NCBI GenBank assembly: GCA_963682175.1
Contig: OY821784.1
Coordinates: forward strand, 29,183,621 to 29,247,620
DNA from: Triglochin maritima
Taxonomy: Eukaryota > Streptophyta > Magnoliopsida > Alismatales > Juncaginaceae
Length of the DNA: 64,000 bases
Direction of reading: 5' to 3'
Within the stretch, counting starts at the first letter, position 1; every line of letters begins with the position of its first letter. Below, one piece after another: positions 24,977 to 35,676 of the stretch. Under the pieces are notes generated by a model. It worked only from the letters and a program-made list of their open reading frames with translations. It made no database searches and was not told the origin of the DNA. The position numbers and the translations under genes were made by a program.

Positions 24977-25498
24977 TGTAGGATTTCGTGCCCTACACTT
25001 GTATGTATATTTTTAAAATATTTACAAGCAATGATAGTTGTTGATAATAATCAAATTACACACGTCTCATGTGAAAAGATATAGGTCTCATATCTTAGGA
25101 TCCAAAGACACAATGAAAATATTAATGACACAAACGTAATTCCATAATGTTTCATATTTTAGATCTATTCAATATATATAAGAAAATATTTTCCATTTCA
25201 TATACTAATGTTGGTAAAATATTTGTAGAGCTACAATATCCTTTAACCAACATGATAATCTTATCTCGGTAATTAATGTTCCATGTTAATTACAATGACT
25301 GTAAATTTCTTTTGATTTATGCAAACTATTATCTTTTAGAGCTCTAAGGTTAAGGACTAAGAACATCCTCCTTAACACTTCCAAAAGACGAATACATTAA
25401 TCAATGAATTCCTAACATTTATTTGAACAAAATATTTGTATATTCAATTCATAATGAAAGACATGTAAAAAATAATTTTAGAACACACATTCATTTCA
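24977..25498 (-). repeat. Internally deleted solo LTR of the 2.1-kb family
   Basis: It begins TGTAGGATTTCGTGCCC like the full copies, but after about 60 bases jumps to the last 460 bases of the LTR and ends ACACATTCATTTCA. ATATC flanks both sides (24971-24975, with one extra C before the LTR, and 25499-25503). The missing middle includes the palindrome array and TATA box. A second fragment of the LTR edge lies just left, at 24903-24960. Confidence 0.7.
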
Positions 25499-25503
25499 AT
25501 ATC

Positions 25504-26770
25504 AACATTGGGGACGTTTCCTACCCTTGTTTATGTTACCAACTTTCATGCATGTTCCTTCCTTAACATTGCTCTTTGTGATCTAGAAGCTTTCGCTTAA
25601 AGAAATGTTTGCTCTAACGGCAAATAACACCTTTTATGGAGCATCCGTAACCATGTGATCCATTATAATATTGATATTATAGAACTAAAGGTTCCTGCGA
25701 TGCTGCATTGTGTTACATTCCTTCATTGGTGACATGGTTGGGCTAGAAACATGATTTCACCTTTAATGACCAAACAACTTATAAATATAAAATCATCTTA
25801 CACGTGCGAAAAATAACATATAACTCTCAAAATCATGTTTTTAATTAAAAGGTGGTTCACACCACAACTTCCACTATAATATGCATTATGATTACAAAAG
25901 TTTTAAACAGCTTACAATGTTTACATAGAGCTTACCTAGTTAACACTGAATTTGTTAGGCTCCCACAACACTTGGGAAAATCATAAAAAACTTACATAGT
26001 TCACACAGAACTCATCATATTCGCACAGAATATATTTACCTCCTTTTATAACTTATAAAGTTCACATGGAATACATTGATATCACGTAGAACTCAATATT
26101 ATAAATTCAACATTTCGTTGAGCATATCTAATGGTCCGTATATATCTAATAGTCTGTATATTAGAGGGAAAATTGATCGATAATTATACTCGGATTCAAA
26201 TCTCATAGCACATCTCAAATAATTATACATGATTGCGTACATCAATATTGAATCAAAGAAAATGGTAAAGTCCACACAAGACTACGAAATTTGGAACATA
26301 AAAAAACAATAATAAAAAATTAACACAGTCAAAGTGATGACGTAAAGGTTCACTCCCCCTAGTGACAGGTAGAACCGAATAGTCGACCAAGTTCCAGACT
26401 CACTGACAGTCCGCAGTTGCGTGCGTCAAAATCTGTGCAACAACCGGTCGAGCGAGCCATTGATGGATTAACCAATCGGGTGAGAAAACATACTCAATAA
26501 TTAGTCTATAATTAACATGTTAATCCACATATGTTTCCCCAATCATGCCCTAAAACTTGTATACACAAACAAGACATGAATGTAGAAGAAGGAAATCGAT
26601 CTAACATGTATTCTAAACCAGATATATCACAAAATATCTGTGTCATGGATATTATGCATAGCACAAGGTCTACTTAATTATTCAAAAATAAAAATTTAAT
26701 CTAATAAAAAGAACTCCTATAGCATAGTGTTCATTAATGAACATTAAATTGCAATGAAAATGCACAAAAA
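25504..26770. other. AT-rich stretch without a gene
   Basis: No frame of note on either strand. 26120-26180 resembles 28745-28815 (CTAATAGTCTGTATATTAGAGGGAAAATTGAT type), so a further old repeat may be present on both sides of the LTR at 26842-28321. Confidence 0.4.
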
Positions 26771-26841
26771 ATTCCTAACAAAATTGATGACCTCTTCCAA
26801 AACAAAATAGACTTCACATATTAGGGTCATACGTATGTGAT
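26771..26841. repeat. Left copy of a ~70-bp direct repeat flanking an LTR
   Basis: It matches 28322-28392 in the same orientation with a few mismatches and short indels (shared CCAAAACAAAATAG and ATATTAGGGTCATACGTA). It is far longer than the 5-bp duplication made by retrotransposon integration. Confidence 0.75.
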
Positions 26842-28321
26842 TATAAGTAGCATATCATACAATGCATTCAAGTTATATATTCTTTATTTTATCCCATGTT
26901 TGTGCTACTCAGCTATTTATTTCTTGTATTTCAGGGCTTAGGTAATAAAGAACAGAAATGAAGCAAAAATTACCTAAATGCACGAAGAAATGACTGATTT
27001 GAAAGCCTTCTTGTCATGTTTGTAATGCTCAATGACCGAATTTCAAGTCAAGAAGGACCTAGGTGAAAACCCGGAGGGTTCTGATCGTAAAGAAAATATG
27101 TTGGTTGTAAAAGTTCATAATTTTATGAAGCTGTGGAGTAATTCAACAATTAAGACCAAACATGTTAGAACCAACATCTACTAGTGTACCCCACGTGCTA
27201 ATTTGGTTAACTAAAGCTGTTGTTGAAATTTGAGGTGGATCCGACCCAAACAATCTGCCAATGGAGGATCTAGTTGGGTGATTTGCGCCTGAGTTTCTCC
27301 AACAGGTCGAGTATTTGGGTAGAAGCATGTCGAAGCATCCAAATTGGATTTGCAGTCATCCGATTGCGCATAGATTAATCTAGACCCTCTAATCTTCTAT
27401 AAATACACTTGTAATCCTTCCATTTCTTTTCTTGCTCAATTCTTCCTCTTTTCTCCCCCATTAGAGTAGGTTTAGTTTTAATTTTAGTAGTGTAGATGAG
27501 GGGGTGGAGAGGAAACTTTGTAGTCTTTTATCCATTAATCAAGTTTTGATATCATGTTCTTTAGATTCTTATCTTTAATTTGATGTCATTTATAATTCAT
27601 TGTCTTTAGTAGATTTAGATTTATTACATGTTTATGGGTTGTTTTTACTTTGTTGTTTTTATTGTTGTTTATATGATTAGTGAGTAGTCCTTCCCCATTG
27701 AAAGATGGAGGATGATGTGAAGTGTGGAAGTAGTTAGAATAGTACTGTGTGTTTAATATTAATCTTGGAGCTTCAAATGATTTCCATAGTCATTTTGATG
27801 GGTATAATTCTCACTCTTGCCTTGGATGCTTAGCACATGCCTTGGCTAGTGAGCCCACTTAATGTGGAATGATGAGATGACGATAAGTTTGAAGTGGAAA
27901 AAGAGATCGATAAGATTGACATATGAGCATGTGGTTAACTTTGACATTATCTTGAGTAGTATTTTGTATATTTTAATGATAGTGATTAATCTTAATCCAT
28001 GTGGAAACACGCTTAGGATTACGACCACGATAGATTTTCATATTAATTCATGTCATAAGAACGTAATTATTCACACACGTCACATATCTACAATGTTGCA
28101 CACATTCTCCACCTCCTATGAGATTAGTCGCATTTATTTTACAGATTGTAATTAACATGATTTTGTGTACATACACTCACTCACTCTTCATTCTATCCCT
28201 CCACTCGAGTATGATCGACAATGACTCACACTCGCTTCTCGTGGACACGACCGTACTTCCTACCGCTTCAATGTCACCGTGAACCTACGGTTTTGAACTT
28301 TAAATCTTGAACAAAATTTTA
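26842..28321 (+). repeat. Diverged Athila-like solo LTR, plus orientation
   Basis: Its start TATAAGTAGCATATCATAC mirrors the outer end at 20610-20643. It contains a TATA box at 27398-27405, the conserved CCCATTGAAAGATGGAG region near 27700, and ends with the CTACGGTTTTGAACTTTAA block near 28300. About 1.48 kb long. No primer site or interior follows, hence a solo LTR. Its edges are set by the flanking direct repeats and are approximate. Confidence 0.65.
27398..27405 (+). promoter_or_regulatory. TATA box of the diverged plus-strand LTR
   Basis: TATAAATA, followed by pyrimidine-rich sequence (CCTTCCATTTCTTTTC), in the same context as other LTR promoters of this family. Confidence 0.5.
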
Positions 28322-28392
28322 ATTTCCTAACTAAATTTATGACCTCTATCCAAAACAAAATAGCATTTGTATATTAGGGTCATACGTACTTG
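28322..28392. repeat. Right copy of the ~70-bp direct repeat
   Basis: Partner of 26771-26841. Together they bracket the solo LTR exactly on both sides. Confidence 0.75.
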
Positions 28393-29590
28393 TATACACT
28401 TTTATTGAAATCAAAACAAATACTCAACATGGTCACCACTCACAAGTAACGAGCCCTCACTAATGATGATGACCAACGTGCAAGCAAACACAACTCACAT
28501 TTTTATAAAAAAAAAAAAAACTATATGTAATAGCCAATGACTTTCTAAAGTTTTTTGAAATATAAATCCACGATCCAAATGTTTCTTTGGGGCACACAGA
28601 GGAAATGATGCAAATCCTAATTCAGTGGTTGTCCCTACGTTGTGGAGGCTAACCCTAGAACGCTACAACTTTCTCGCTATTTATAGAGGGACAACTAAGG
28701 CTTTTTTAGATAGACCAATTATAGTACGCCTCGTGTTGTCCTAAACGTGGCTATTGGTTACGTATCTAATAATCTGTATATGAGATATATTGGAGGGAAG
28801 ATTGATTGATAATGTCCGATGGAAAATAAAGAGAAACATGGCTTTTAATTGCATTAAGTTAACTCATGAAGGGAAGATCCACTAGCACATTCTACATGAA
28901 CAAACAATGATAGCTGAGGTGGAGTGCGTTTGCTGGAATAGGGCTACCCTTTTAGCCTTACACTCACGCTCTTCATTTGATGTGTGTTTCTGAGCTCTAA
29001 TGGTAGTGCTTGGATGGGAAAAATGTTTGTATGGAATATCCTATGCCAGGAGAGACTAATGTATCAATCTTTGTATCTATTTTAATATGAATAAAGTGAT
29101 TAGAGTTGTTTTTAGCTAGTAGTCTTTCCTTCTTTTCATTCCTATACTTACGTGAAGATAAGTAAAAATTCTATGAGAAAAGCATCATTTTCGATGAAAT
29201 TATTTTGAATCTTTTTGTTACATAGTCGCAACTATAGTTATTTGAAACTTTTAGTTATTCTCGTCGTACAAATTGGATTTGCTTTAGTAAAGAGATTTAG
29301 ACCGTCATTTACACTACACAAAATAGAATACACTACTGTGAGATATTTAGCTCTTTGCTATGGATTTACTCCTCACCTATCAAACATGCAACCACAAGTC
29401 CTTTACATCTTTGTATATCTTGGACTTGTCGGTCTCCCTCACTATTGAATATATAAAAAACACCGAATGGTACTTTGGACGAGTGGCAAAACCAAGTACT
29501 CACACCCATGCACACAAATCAACTTGTTGTCAACAAGCAATTCACTTGTATTGAAAGTTGGAAATATTAGTTATCAATACGTGGAGGTCC
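28393..29590. other. AT-rich intergenic stretch without a recognised gene
   Basis: It holds an A14-type run near 28507 and frames of 77 and 64 codons at 29215-29554 without recognisable motifs. 28745-28815 is a repeat of 26120-26180. Nothing else could be assigned. Confidence 0.4.
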
Positions 29591-29937
29591 ACAACTTATA
29601 ATTTTTCACTGCCGAAAGTTATTCGTCGGTGAAGGTCCCTATACACCAGTGTAAGACAACATCAACGGATATACGTACTGTGATTGTTGCTTGCGTCTGT
29701 GTTTAACTATACTAACGAAAACTACGACAGACAAGTCCCGTCCGTGTAGTTTTGGTCTCCAACTTTCTGTCATTTTTTGCCTGAATTTGTCTGCTCGATG
29801 AGCCTTAATGGATATCCGTCGGTGTAAGTTACATTTACTAATGCCCCTATCGCTTTATTGCCTACGAATTAAGATTTGCACCGATGGATAACTTATGCCT
29901 GGTATTTTCTGTGGAAGTCTTACAATAACAGATAACT
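29591..29937. mobile_element. CACTA-type subterminal repeat region, degenerate
   Basis: It repeats TCCGTCGGTG / CACCGATGGA motifs in both orientations (for example GGATATCCGTCGGTGTAAG near 29810 and TTGCACCGATGGATAAC near 29876), like the clearer region before 63304. It is followed by the same flank, GTTGTACGGTGTAATCAGAAA, in both places. No intact terminal CACTA motif is left here. Confidence 0.5.
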
Positions 29938-29982
29938 ACTGTCGTTGTACGGTGTAATCAGAAAGGTCGGGTATTTACCGTC

Positions 29983-30617
29983 TATTGAGAATTGAACTTA
30001 ATCCTAGGTGACATTCTAGTCACTAGCCACATCACCTATGGAGGGTGAGTCATCTAGGAGTTGATGACTCAACAAGAAGGAAGACAAAAGGTTGTAGGAA
30101 AGGAAGAGACAAAGGGACTCTTCATTTTTTCTAGGATTTTCGTCCTATTTTATGATGCAATTTAAGTAGAGGTTGTAATGATCTTGAATGATCATCTTTA
30201 TGTAGTTTATGTTATGTTTGTGTTTTAGATTAAGTTGAAGAGTCTTTGTAAGTGTTTATATAAGCACAAGAGTTCTCCATTTGTAAACAAGTCAAGTGAA
30301 GTCATGTGAAGCCAAAAACAAGTCAAGTCAAGTGAGAAAGAAGAAAGAAAAGATGAGTTTGGTGCAAATCTCGTTTTTGCTTATGAGTGTTAAGTAGTGA
30401 GTTCTCTTCTTTCATTCGTGTCCACCAATTGAGTAGATCAAAGTATGGATCTAGTGATGGCAATAGAAGGCCCTCAGCATGGAGAACAAGGCGAGTCAAA
30501 GCAACCCACCAGGCGCAACTTCTGAACCGTTGGTTGGCGGTCCATGTGCGTCTGGTGGAGGGCAGCTTTCTGGGGTGGCTCGGTCTGGTGCTCCCCGTCT
30601 TTCTCTCGTGTCTAACA
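29983..30617 (+). repeat. 5' LTR of the copia element
   Basis: 635 bp, TATTGAG...CTAACA. TATATAAG at 30257-30264 is the likely TATA box. A single palindrome arm pair (30524-30542) remains near the 3' end, where the 3' LTR has two. Confidence 0.9.
30257..30264 (+). promoter_or_regulatory. TATA box of the copia LTR
   Basis: TATATAAG, about 275 bases into the LTR, conserved in the 3' LTR and in the minus-strand copia copy. Confidence 0.55.
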
Positions 30618-30619
30618 TT

Positions 30620-30631
30620 TGGTATCAGAGC
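30620..30631 (+). other. tRNA-iMet primer binding site of the copia element
   Basis: TGGTATCAGAGC, two bases after the LTR, is the standard initiator-methionine tRNA primer site. Confidence 0.9.
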
Positions 30632-30639
30632 CTCGTCTG

Positions 30640-31341
30640 ATGGGGAGCTTAGGAATGACCTCGTTTGGTCATGTATCGTTGCCTCGCCTTTCGAAGGAGA
30701 ACTACGACAATTGGAGTATCCAAATGCGTACCCTGCTCGGTGCGCTTGATGCTTGGGATCTTGTGGAGAGCGGCTTCGAAGAGGAGGCCGTGACGGGGGT
30801 AGGAACCGTCGCACAAATCAAAGCACAAAATGAGAGAAGAGCCAAAGACAAGAGTGCTCTCTTCCTTCTCTTCCAAGCGGTGGATGAGAGTGGCTTTGGG
30901 AAGATCGCTGAAGCGAAGACGTCGAAGGAGGCATGGGACACCCTTGAGAAGAGCTACAAGGGTGCTGATCGAGTGAGGCAAGTGCGTCTCCAAATGCTTC
31001 GAGGTGAGTTCGAGGCGTTTAAAATGAAGGAATCGGAAGGTGTTGTCGATTTCGTGACGAGGGTTCGCATGGTGGCGAACAAATTGAAGAGAAATGGGGA
31101 GGCGTTGACTGAAGGAAGAGTGATGGAGAAGGTGCTGCGTTCTCTCACCGAAGACTTTGAAAATGTCGTGTGTGCTATCGAGGAATCAAAGGACCTCGAG
31201 AAGATGACCGTCGATGACCTAGCAAGCTCGTTGGAGGCACACGAGCAAAGAAAGACGAAGAAGAGGCAAGATATCTTGGAGGAGGTGTTGCAAGCGAAGA
31301 TGTCGCTTAAGGAGGAGAAACCTCGCAACGTAGATCGTTGA
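30640..31341 (+). CDS. Copia Gag capsid, ends at a premature stop
   Basis: The ATG at 30640 is the first after the primer site and aligns with the start of the minus copy at 44922. The protein has an N-terminal DUF4219-like segment (NYDNWSIQMRTLL near residue 20) and a UBN2/copia-type Gag domain with AKTSKEAWDTLEKSY and a DFVTRVRMVANKL helix. Gag forms the particle that packages the transcript. Near residue 234 the codon GGA of the sister copy is TGA, so translation stops before the zinc knuckles, and the frame is also shifted just after. Up to that point the frame is open and most residues agree with the sister copy. Gag without knuckles would bind RNA poorly. Confidence 0.85.
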   Translation: MGSLGMTSFGHVSLPRLSKENYDNWSIQMRTLLGALDAWDLVESGFEEEAVTGVGTVAQIKAQNERRAKDKSALFLLFQAVDESGFGKIAEAKTSKEAWDTLEKSYKGADRVRQVRLQMLRGEFEAFKMKESEGVVDFVTRVRMVANKLKRNGEALTEGRVMEKVLRSLTEDFENVVCAIEESKDLEKMTVDDLASSLEAHEQRKTKKRQDILEEVLQAKMSLKEEKPRNVDR

Positions 31342-31348
31342 AGCGGTC

Positions 31349-33330
31349 GTGACTATGGAGGCCGTCCAAAAAAAGGAGGAGATCGAGTGCTTCAAGTGTG
31401 GGAAGCGTGGCCATTTTGCGAAAGAGTGTTGGTCGCAAAAGAAGGTGGAGGAGAGCTCCAACCGTGGCCGTGATGATCGTGGATCAAAGAAGGAGATTGA
31501 GTGCTTCAATTGTGGGAAGCATGGACACTATGCAAGTGAATGTTGGTCAAAGAAAAGGGTGGAAGAAAACTCCAACCTTGTTGCCGTGGAGGAGAGTGCT
31601 TGCGAAGGAGGAATGGCCTTGTTTGTAAGTAACGAGGGAGTCACAAACCATGTCATGCATGCTCAAGTTGAACATGAACATGATGGGAGGTACGAAGAAG
31701 AAGAAGAAAGAGAAGAAGTGGCGACTTCTAACCATGTGGAGGAGATGAGATCAAAGGAGATTACAAGCGAGCAAAAGATATTGTGTCTTCTAGGACAAGG
31801 AGAGCCTTTTGAAGAGGCTATGGTGGATGCAAAATGGAGCGCCGCAATGGATGAAGAAATGCAATCCATCGAAAGGAATGAAACTTGGGAACTAGTTTCA
31901 TTGCCAAAAGGACACAAAGCGATTGGTGTCAAATGGGTGTACAAAAGAAAGATGACGACACAAGGAGAAGTTGAAAGGTACAAAGCATGATTGGTGGCAA
32001 AAGGCTACAAGAAAAGGGCCGGCATAGATTATGAAGAAGTGTTCGCCCCGGTGGCACGCATGGAGACAATCTGTCACCTAACCTCACTTGCAACTCAAAG
32101 AAAGTGGCACATGCATCAAATGGACGTAAAGTCCGCTTTCTGGAATGGAGTTCTCGAAGAAGAAGTTTATGTGGAGCAACCGTCGGGTTATGAAAAGAGG
32201 CGAAGAGGTGAAAGTGTTAAAGTTAAAGAAGGCACTATATGGCTTGAAGCAAGCCCTGAGGGCATGGAATGCAAGGATTGACACCTATTTCAAGCAAAAT
32301 GGATTCTTGCAATGCCCACATGAACATGCAATCTATGTGAAGAAAGAAGGCAACGACATATTGATCGTAGCCTTGTATGTTGATGATCTTGTTTTTGCAG
32401 GAAGCAATGATGGGATGCTTGCTGATTTCAAACACATCATGAAAAAGGAGTTCGAGATGACTGATCTTGGACTCATGTCCTACTTTCTTGGTTTGGAGTT
32501 CAAACAAGGAGGAGACGGGATCTTTGTGTCACAAGAAGGCTATGCTAAAGATGTGTTGGGGAGCTTCGAGATGCGTGATTGCAAGCCGGTGAACACACCG
32601 GTGGCATGTTGATTAAAGTTATCCAAACACGAAGAAGGTGAGTTGGTTGATGCAACGATTTACAAAAGTGCAGTAGGGTGTCTACGATACCTAACTTGCA
32701 CCCGACCAGATCTTGTATATGGAGTTGAATTGGTGAGCCGATACATGGAGAGTCCAACCATGGAACATTGGATGGCAGTTAAGCGAATATTTCGCTACAT
32801 CAAAGGTACTCTTTCCCTTGGCTTATTCTATGGAAAATGTGTTGACAAAGAGGTACTCTATTGATATACTGATAGTGATTGGAGTGGGGATGTGGATGAT
32901 AGAAAGAGTACCTCGGGCTTTGTTTTTTTATGTTGGTGACACGGCTTTCTCTTGGTCATCAAAGAAACAACCCATCGTCGCATTATCAACTTGTGAAGCC
33001 GAATATGTGGCGGCAAGTGCATGTGTGTGTCATGCAATATGGCTTAGACAATTGTTGAAAGAGCTATGTTCAAGCCAGACAAGTGCTACAAAGGTGTACA
33101 TGGATAGCAAATCTGCTATCGAGCTGGCTAAAAATCAGGTCCATCACGAAAGGAGCAAACACATCGACAGAAGGTTTCATTTCATTCGTGAACATATGAA
33201 AGAAAAGGATGTCGACTTAGTGCATGTGAGAAGTGAAGATCAAGTGGCTGACATATTCAAAAAAGCCCTGCCAATCCGTTTGTATGTGATATTGCGCAAC
33301 CTACTTGGGATGGTGGATGGAAGAGGATTA
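31349..33330 (+). pseudogene. Copia zinc-knuckle / reverse transcriptase / RNase H remnant
   Basis: 31349-31990 has two CX2CX4HX4C knuckles (CFKCGKRGHFAKEC, CFNCGKHGHYASEC), then an acidic stretch, then directly the start of reverse transcriptase (DAKWSAAMDEEMQSIERN, GVKWVYKRK). The protease and integrase present in the sister copy at 42721-43990 are missing. Reverse transcriptase goes on in 31991-32612 with QMDVKSAF and the catalytic YVDD at about 32380. RNase H is seen in 32643-33330 with WSSKKQ, CEAEYVAA, DSKSAIELA and HIDRRFHFIRE. Breaks: a TGA at 31988, a frameshift near 32200, stops near 32612 and 32864. Not functional. Confidence 0.85.
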
Positions 33331-33344
33331 AGTTCAAGGAGGAG
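33331..33344 (+). other. Polypurine tract of the copia element
   Basis: AAGGAGGAG directly before the 3' LTR is the plus-strand primer site; the sister copy has AAGGAAGAC. Confidence 0.75.
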
Positions 33345-34001
33345 TATTGAGAATTGAACTTAATCCTAGGTGACATTCTAGTCACTAGCCACATCACCTA
33401 TGGAGGGTGAGTCATATAGGAGTTGATGACTCAACAAGAAGGAAGACAAAAGGTTGTAGGAAAGGAAGAGACAAAGGGACTCTTCATTTTTTCTATGATT
33501 TTCGTCCTATTTTATGATGCAATTTAAGTAGAGGTTGTAATGCTCTTGAATGATCATCTTTATGTAGTTTATGTTATGTTTGTGTTTTAAGTTAAGTTGA
33601 AGAGTCTTTGTAAGTGCTTATATAAGCACAAGAGTTCTCCATTTGTAAACAAGTCAAGTTAAGTCATGTGAAGCCAAAAAACAAGTCAAGTCAAGTGAGA
33701 AAGAAGAAAGAAAAGATGAGTTTGGTGCAAATCTCGTTTTTGCTTATGAATGTTAAGTAGTGAGTTCTCTTCTTTCATTCGTGTCCACCAATTGAGTAGA
33801 TCAAAGTATGGATCTAGTGATGGCAATAGAAGGCCCTCAGCATGGAGAACAAGGCGAGCCAAAGTAGCCCACCAAGCGCAACTTCTGAACCACCAATTGG
33901 CGGTTTGGGACAGCTGGTTGGCGGTCCATGTGCGTCTGGTGGAGGGTAGCTTTCTGGGGTGGCTCGGTCTGGTGCTCCCCGTCTTTCTCCCGTGTCTAAC
34001 A
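33345..34001 (+). repeat. 3' LTR of the copia element
   Basis: 657 bp. It carries two palindrome units at 33887-33927 (ACCACCAATTGGCGGTTT and CAGCTGGTTGGCGGTCC), whereas the 5' LTR has one. The 22-bp length difference is exactly that unit. Confidence 0.9.
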
Positions 34002-34006
34002 CCGTC

Positions 34007-34179
34007 ATTGTATGGTATATCCAGATCACGAAAAGCCTATTGGCTGGCTCTTTTAGGGTTCCAATTTTTCCAAATCAAAAGACGTAATAAGTACAATTCA
34101 TCCATCATAACAACCACAAAAACATAACATGGACAATACATACATTCATCCAAAACACAACACGATACGACACATTCAT
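34007..34179. repeat. Continuation of the interrupted target, paralog of 63340-63510
   Basis: Shared phrases include GGGTTCCAATTTTTCCAAATCA, AAGAC(A/G)TAATA and ACAATTCATCCATCAT. Together with 29938-29982 it forms the sequence into which the copia element inserted. Confidence 0.75.
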
Positions 34180-34647
34180 TTGCACTCCATCACTAGCATA
34201 AATAAGAGAAATGATGTTTAGTGCTAAATTAAAGAAGAATGATTTCATGCTAGGAATGAGGTGAAGAATTGAGAATAACATATTTTCTCTTTCCATCTCT
34301 TAATTTCTAGTCAACAAAATGTCTTCGTCGAGTCTCACTACCAACCATGAAGTACATTTCCGCATGTGAAAAGCTCCATTGCAATTTCGAGTCACAACGT
34401 TAATTTCTTAATTAGTTTGGACTCACTCACTTGCATTTAAGGTCCTACTAAGAGATATTGAGTTCAAGTGCTACATTAAAGAAGAACGAAATGCTACGAT
34501 TGAAAATGATATTTTTACTATTTTTTTTAATATTTGCATTTTTAAGTAATTGCATTGTTGAATTCATAATTTTCTTGTGTTGGATAATTATGCATTTTTA
34601 CCGTCGCCATTCACTTACGGTTAGTAGCAAAGTTCATGGAGAGTTAG
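34180..34647. repeat. Unclassified dispersed repeat, unit B left part
   Basis: Collinear with 22140-22590 and then 23380-23407 of unit A. It ends GGAGAGTTAG, where the nest begins; unit A reads on without interruption. GTTAG (34643-34647) is the left target duplication. Confidence 0.7.
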
Positions 34648-35676
34648 TGTAACGTCTCAAGCCCGCACAAGTACTTACCCGTCCGAACCCAGTGCGTTAA
34701 GATACGACCCACGACCCTAACCGCTGTGCACTCTGATATTTAATCCATCTGATAGGCCCATAAGTAATCTGAAAAATATAATCAATAATTTGTGAGCTCG
34801 ACATCTCGCAAGTTCTAACCGTCAATCAATCAGAATCGTGTGAAAAATAATACAGAATATGACATTCGGTCAATAAGCACAATCAAGAGACATGCATCAC
34901 AAATAAAATGCATGCATAACAATTAATCTGGAACCCCCATTCGGATTCGACTACATCCTGTGCTTCTGAAATCTATCAATCAGTGAGAAGCACACCTGGT
35001 AGCTCCACACTTATGACAGACAACCATTTCCTCCCTCGGGTGGCTCCACGCTACCCGCAAGGTAGCTATTTCCAAAGTGGCTCAGCCAGAAACATACATA
35101 TAGCCACAAGACATGTCAACCGAAACAACACCATGCAATCACATGCATATCAATAAATTCAATATCAATACTCAGCATGCATGCAACTACGAATATCAAG
35201 AGAGATAGACATGACATGAAACTGAAGAATAACGAATCAATATTTGCCTGTCTCGCAACCACAATCGTGATTCGCAACCCAAATCAAATGTCTAGGCTTT
35301 TTATTTCCTCTTTTCTTTTATATCATCTTGCACAACAGAAGCCTAACAACTAATAATCAACATCAAAAATTATTAATCACACCAAAATCAAATCCAACTA
35401 ACTAACTAAAAATCTATCTACCTTACCTCACCTAACCTCTTCTCCGTCTCTTTTCTCCTACCAACTTCTTCTCTTCTTCTGCAAAAACCATATCTCACGA
35501 TTCATCTCTCTCTCTCTTCAACAAAACACAAAACTCCTTTTACACCTCCAACAAGCACCACCCCTCACTACCCTCTCAATCCAAGGCACGTGTAAAGGGT
35601 TGTGAAATTCGCATGCATACCCCAACTTACCAAAAATCACACATAATACCAAAACTTGAATAATTCCTATTAAAAA

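Larger units (their letters stand above)
29978..34006 (+). mobile_element. Ty1/copia element lacking protease and integrase, with target duplication
   Basis: The element occupies 29983-34001 with CCGTC on both sides (29978-29982 and 34002-34006). LTRs begin TATTGAG and end CTAACA; the first dinucleotide is TA instead of the usual TG in both. Order: 5' LTR, tRNA-iMet primer site, gag, zinc knuckles joined to the start of reverse transcriptase, RNase H, polypurine tract, 3' LTR. The uninterrupted target sequence survives as a paralog at 63308-63510, confirming the boundaries. LTRs differ by roughly a dozen or so substitutions and one 22-bp indel by eye, so insertion is fairly recent. Confidence 0.9.

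Noticed and set aside
30323..30814. 163-codon minus frame over the copia LTR and gag start
   Set aside because: Antisense to a well-supported LTR and gag; similar antisense frames recur over every copy of this family.
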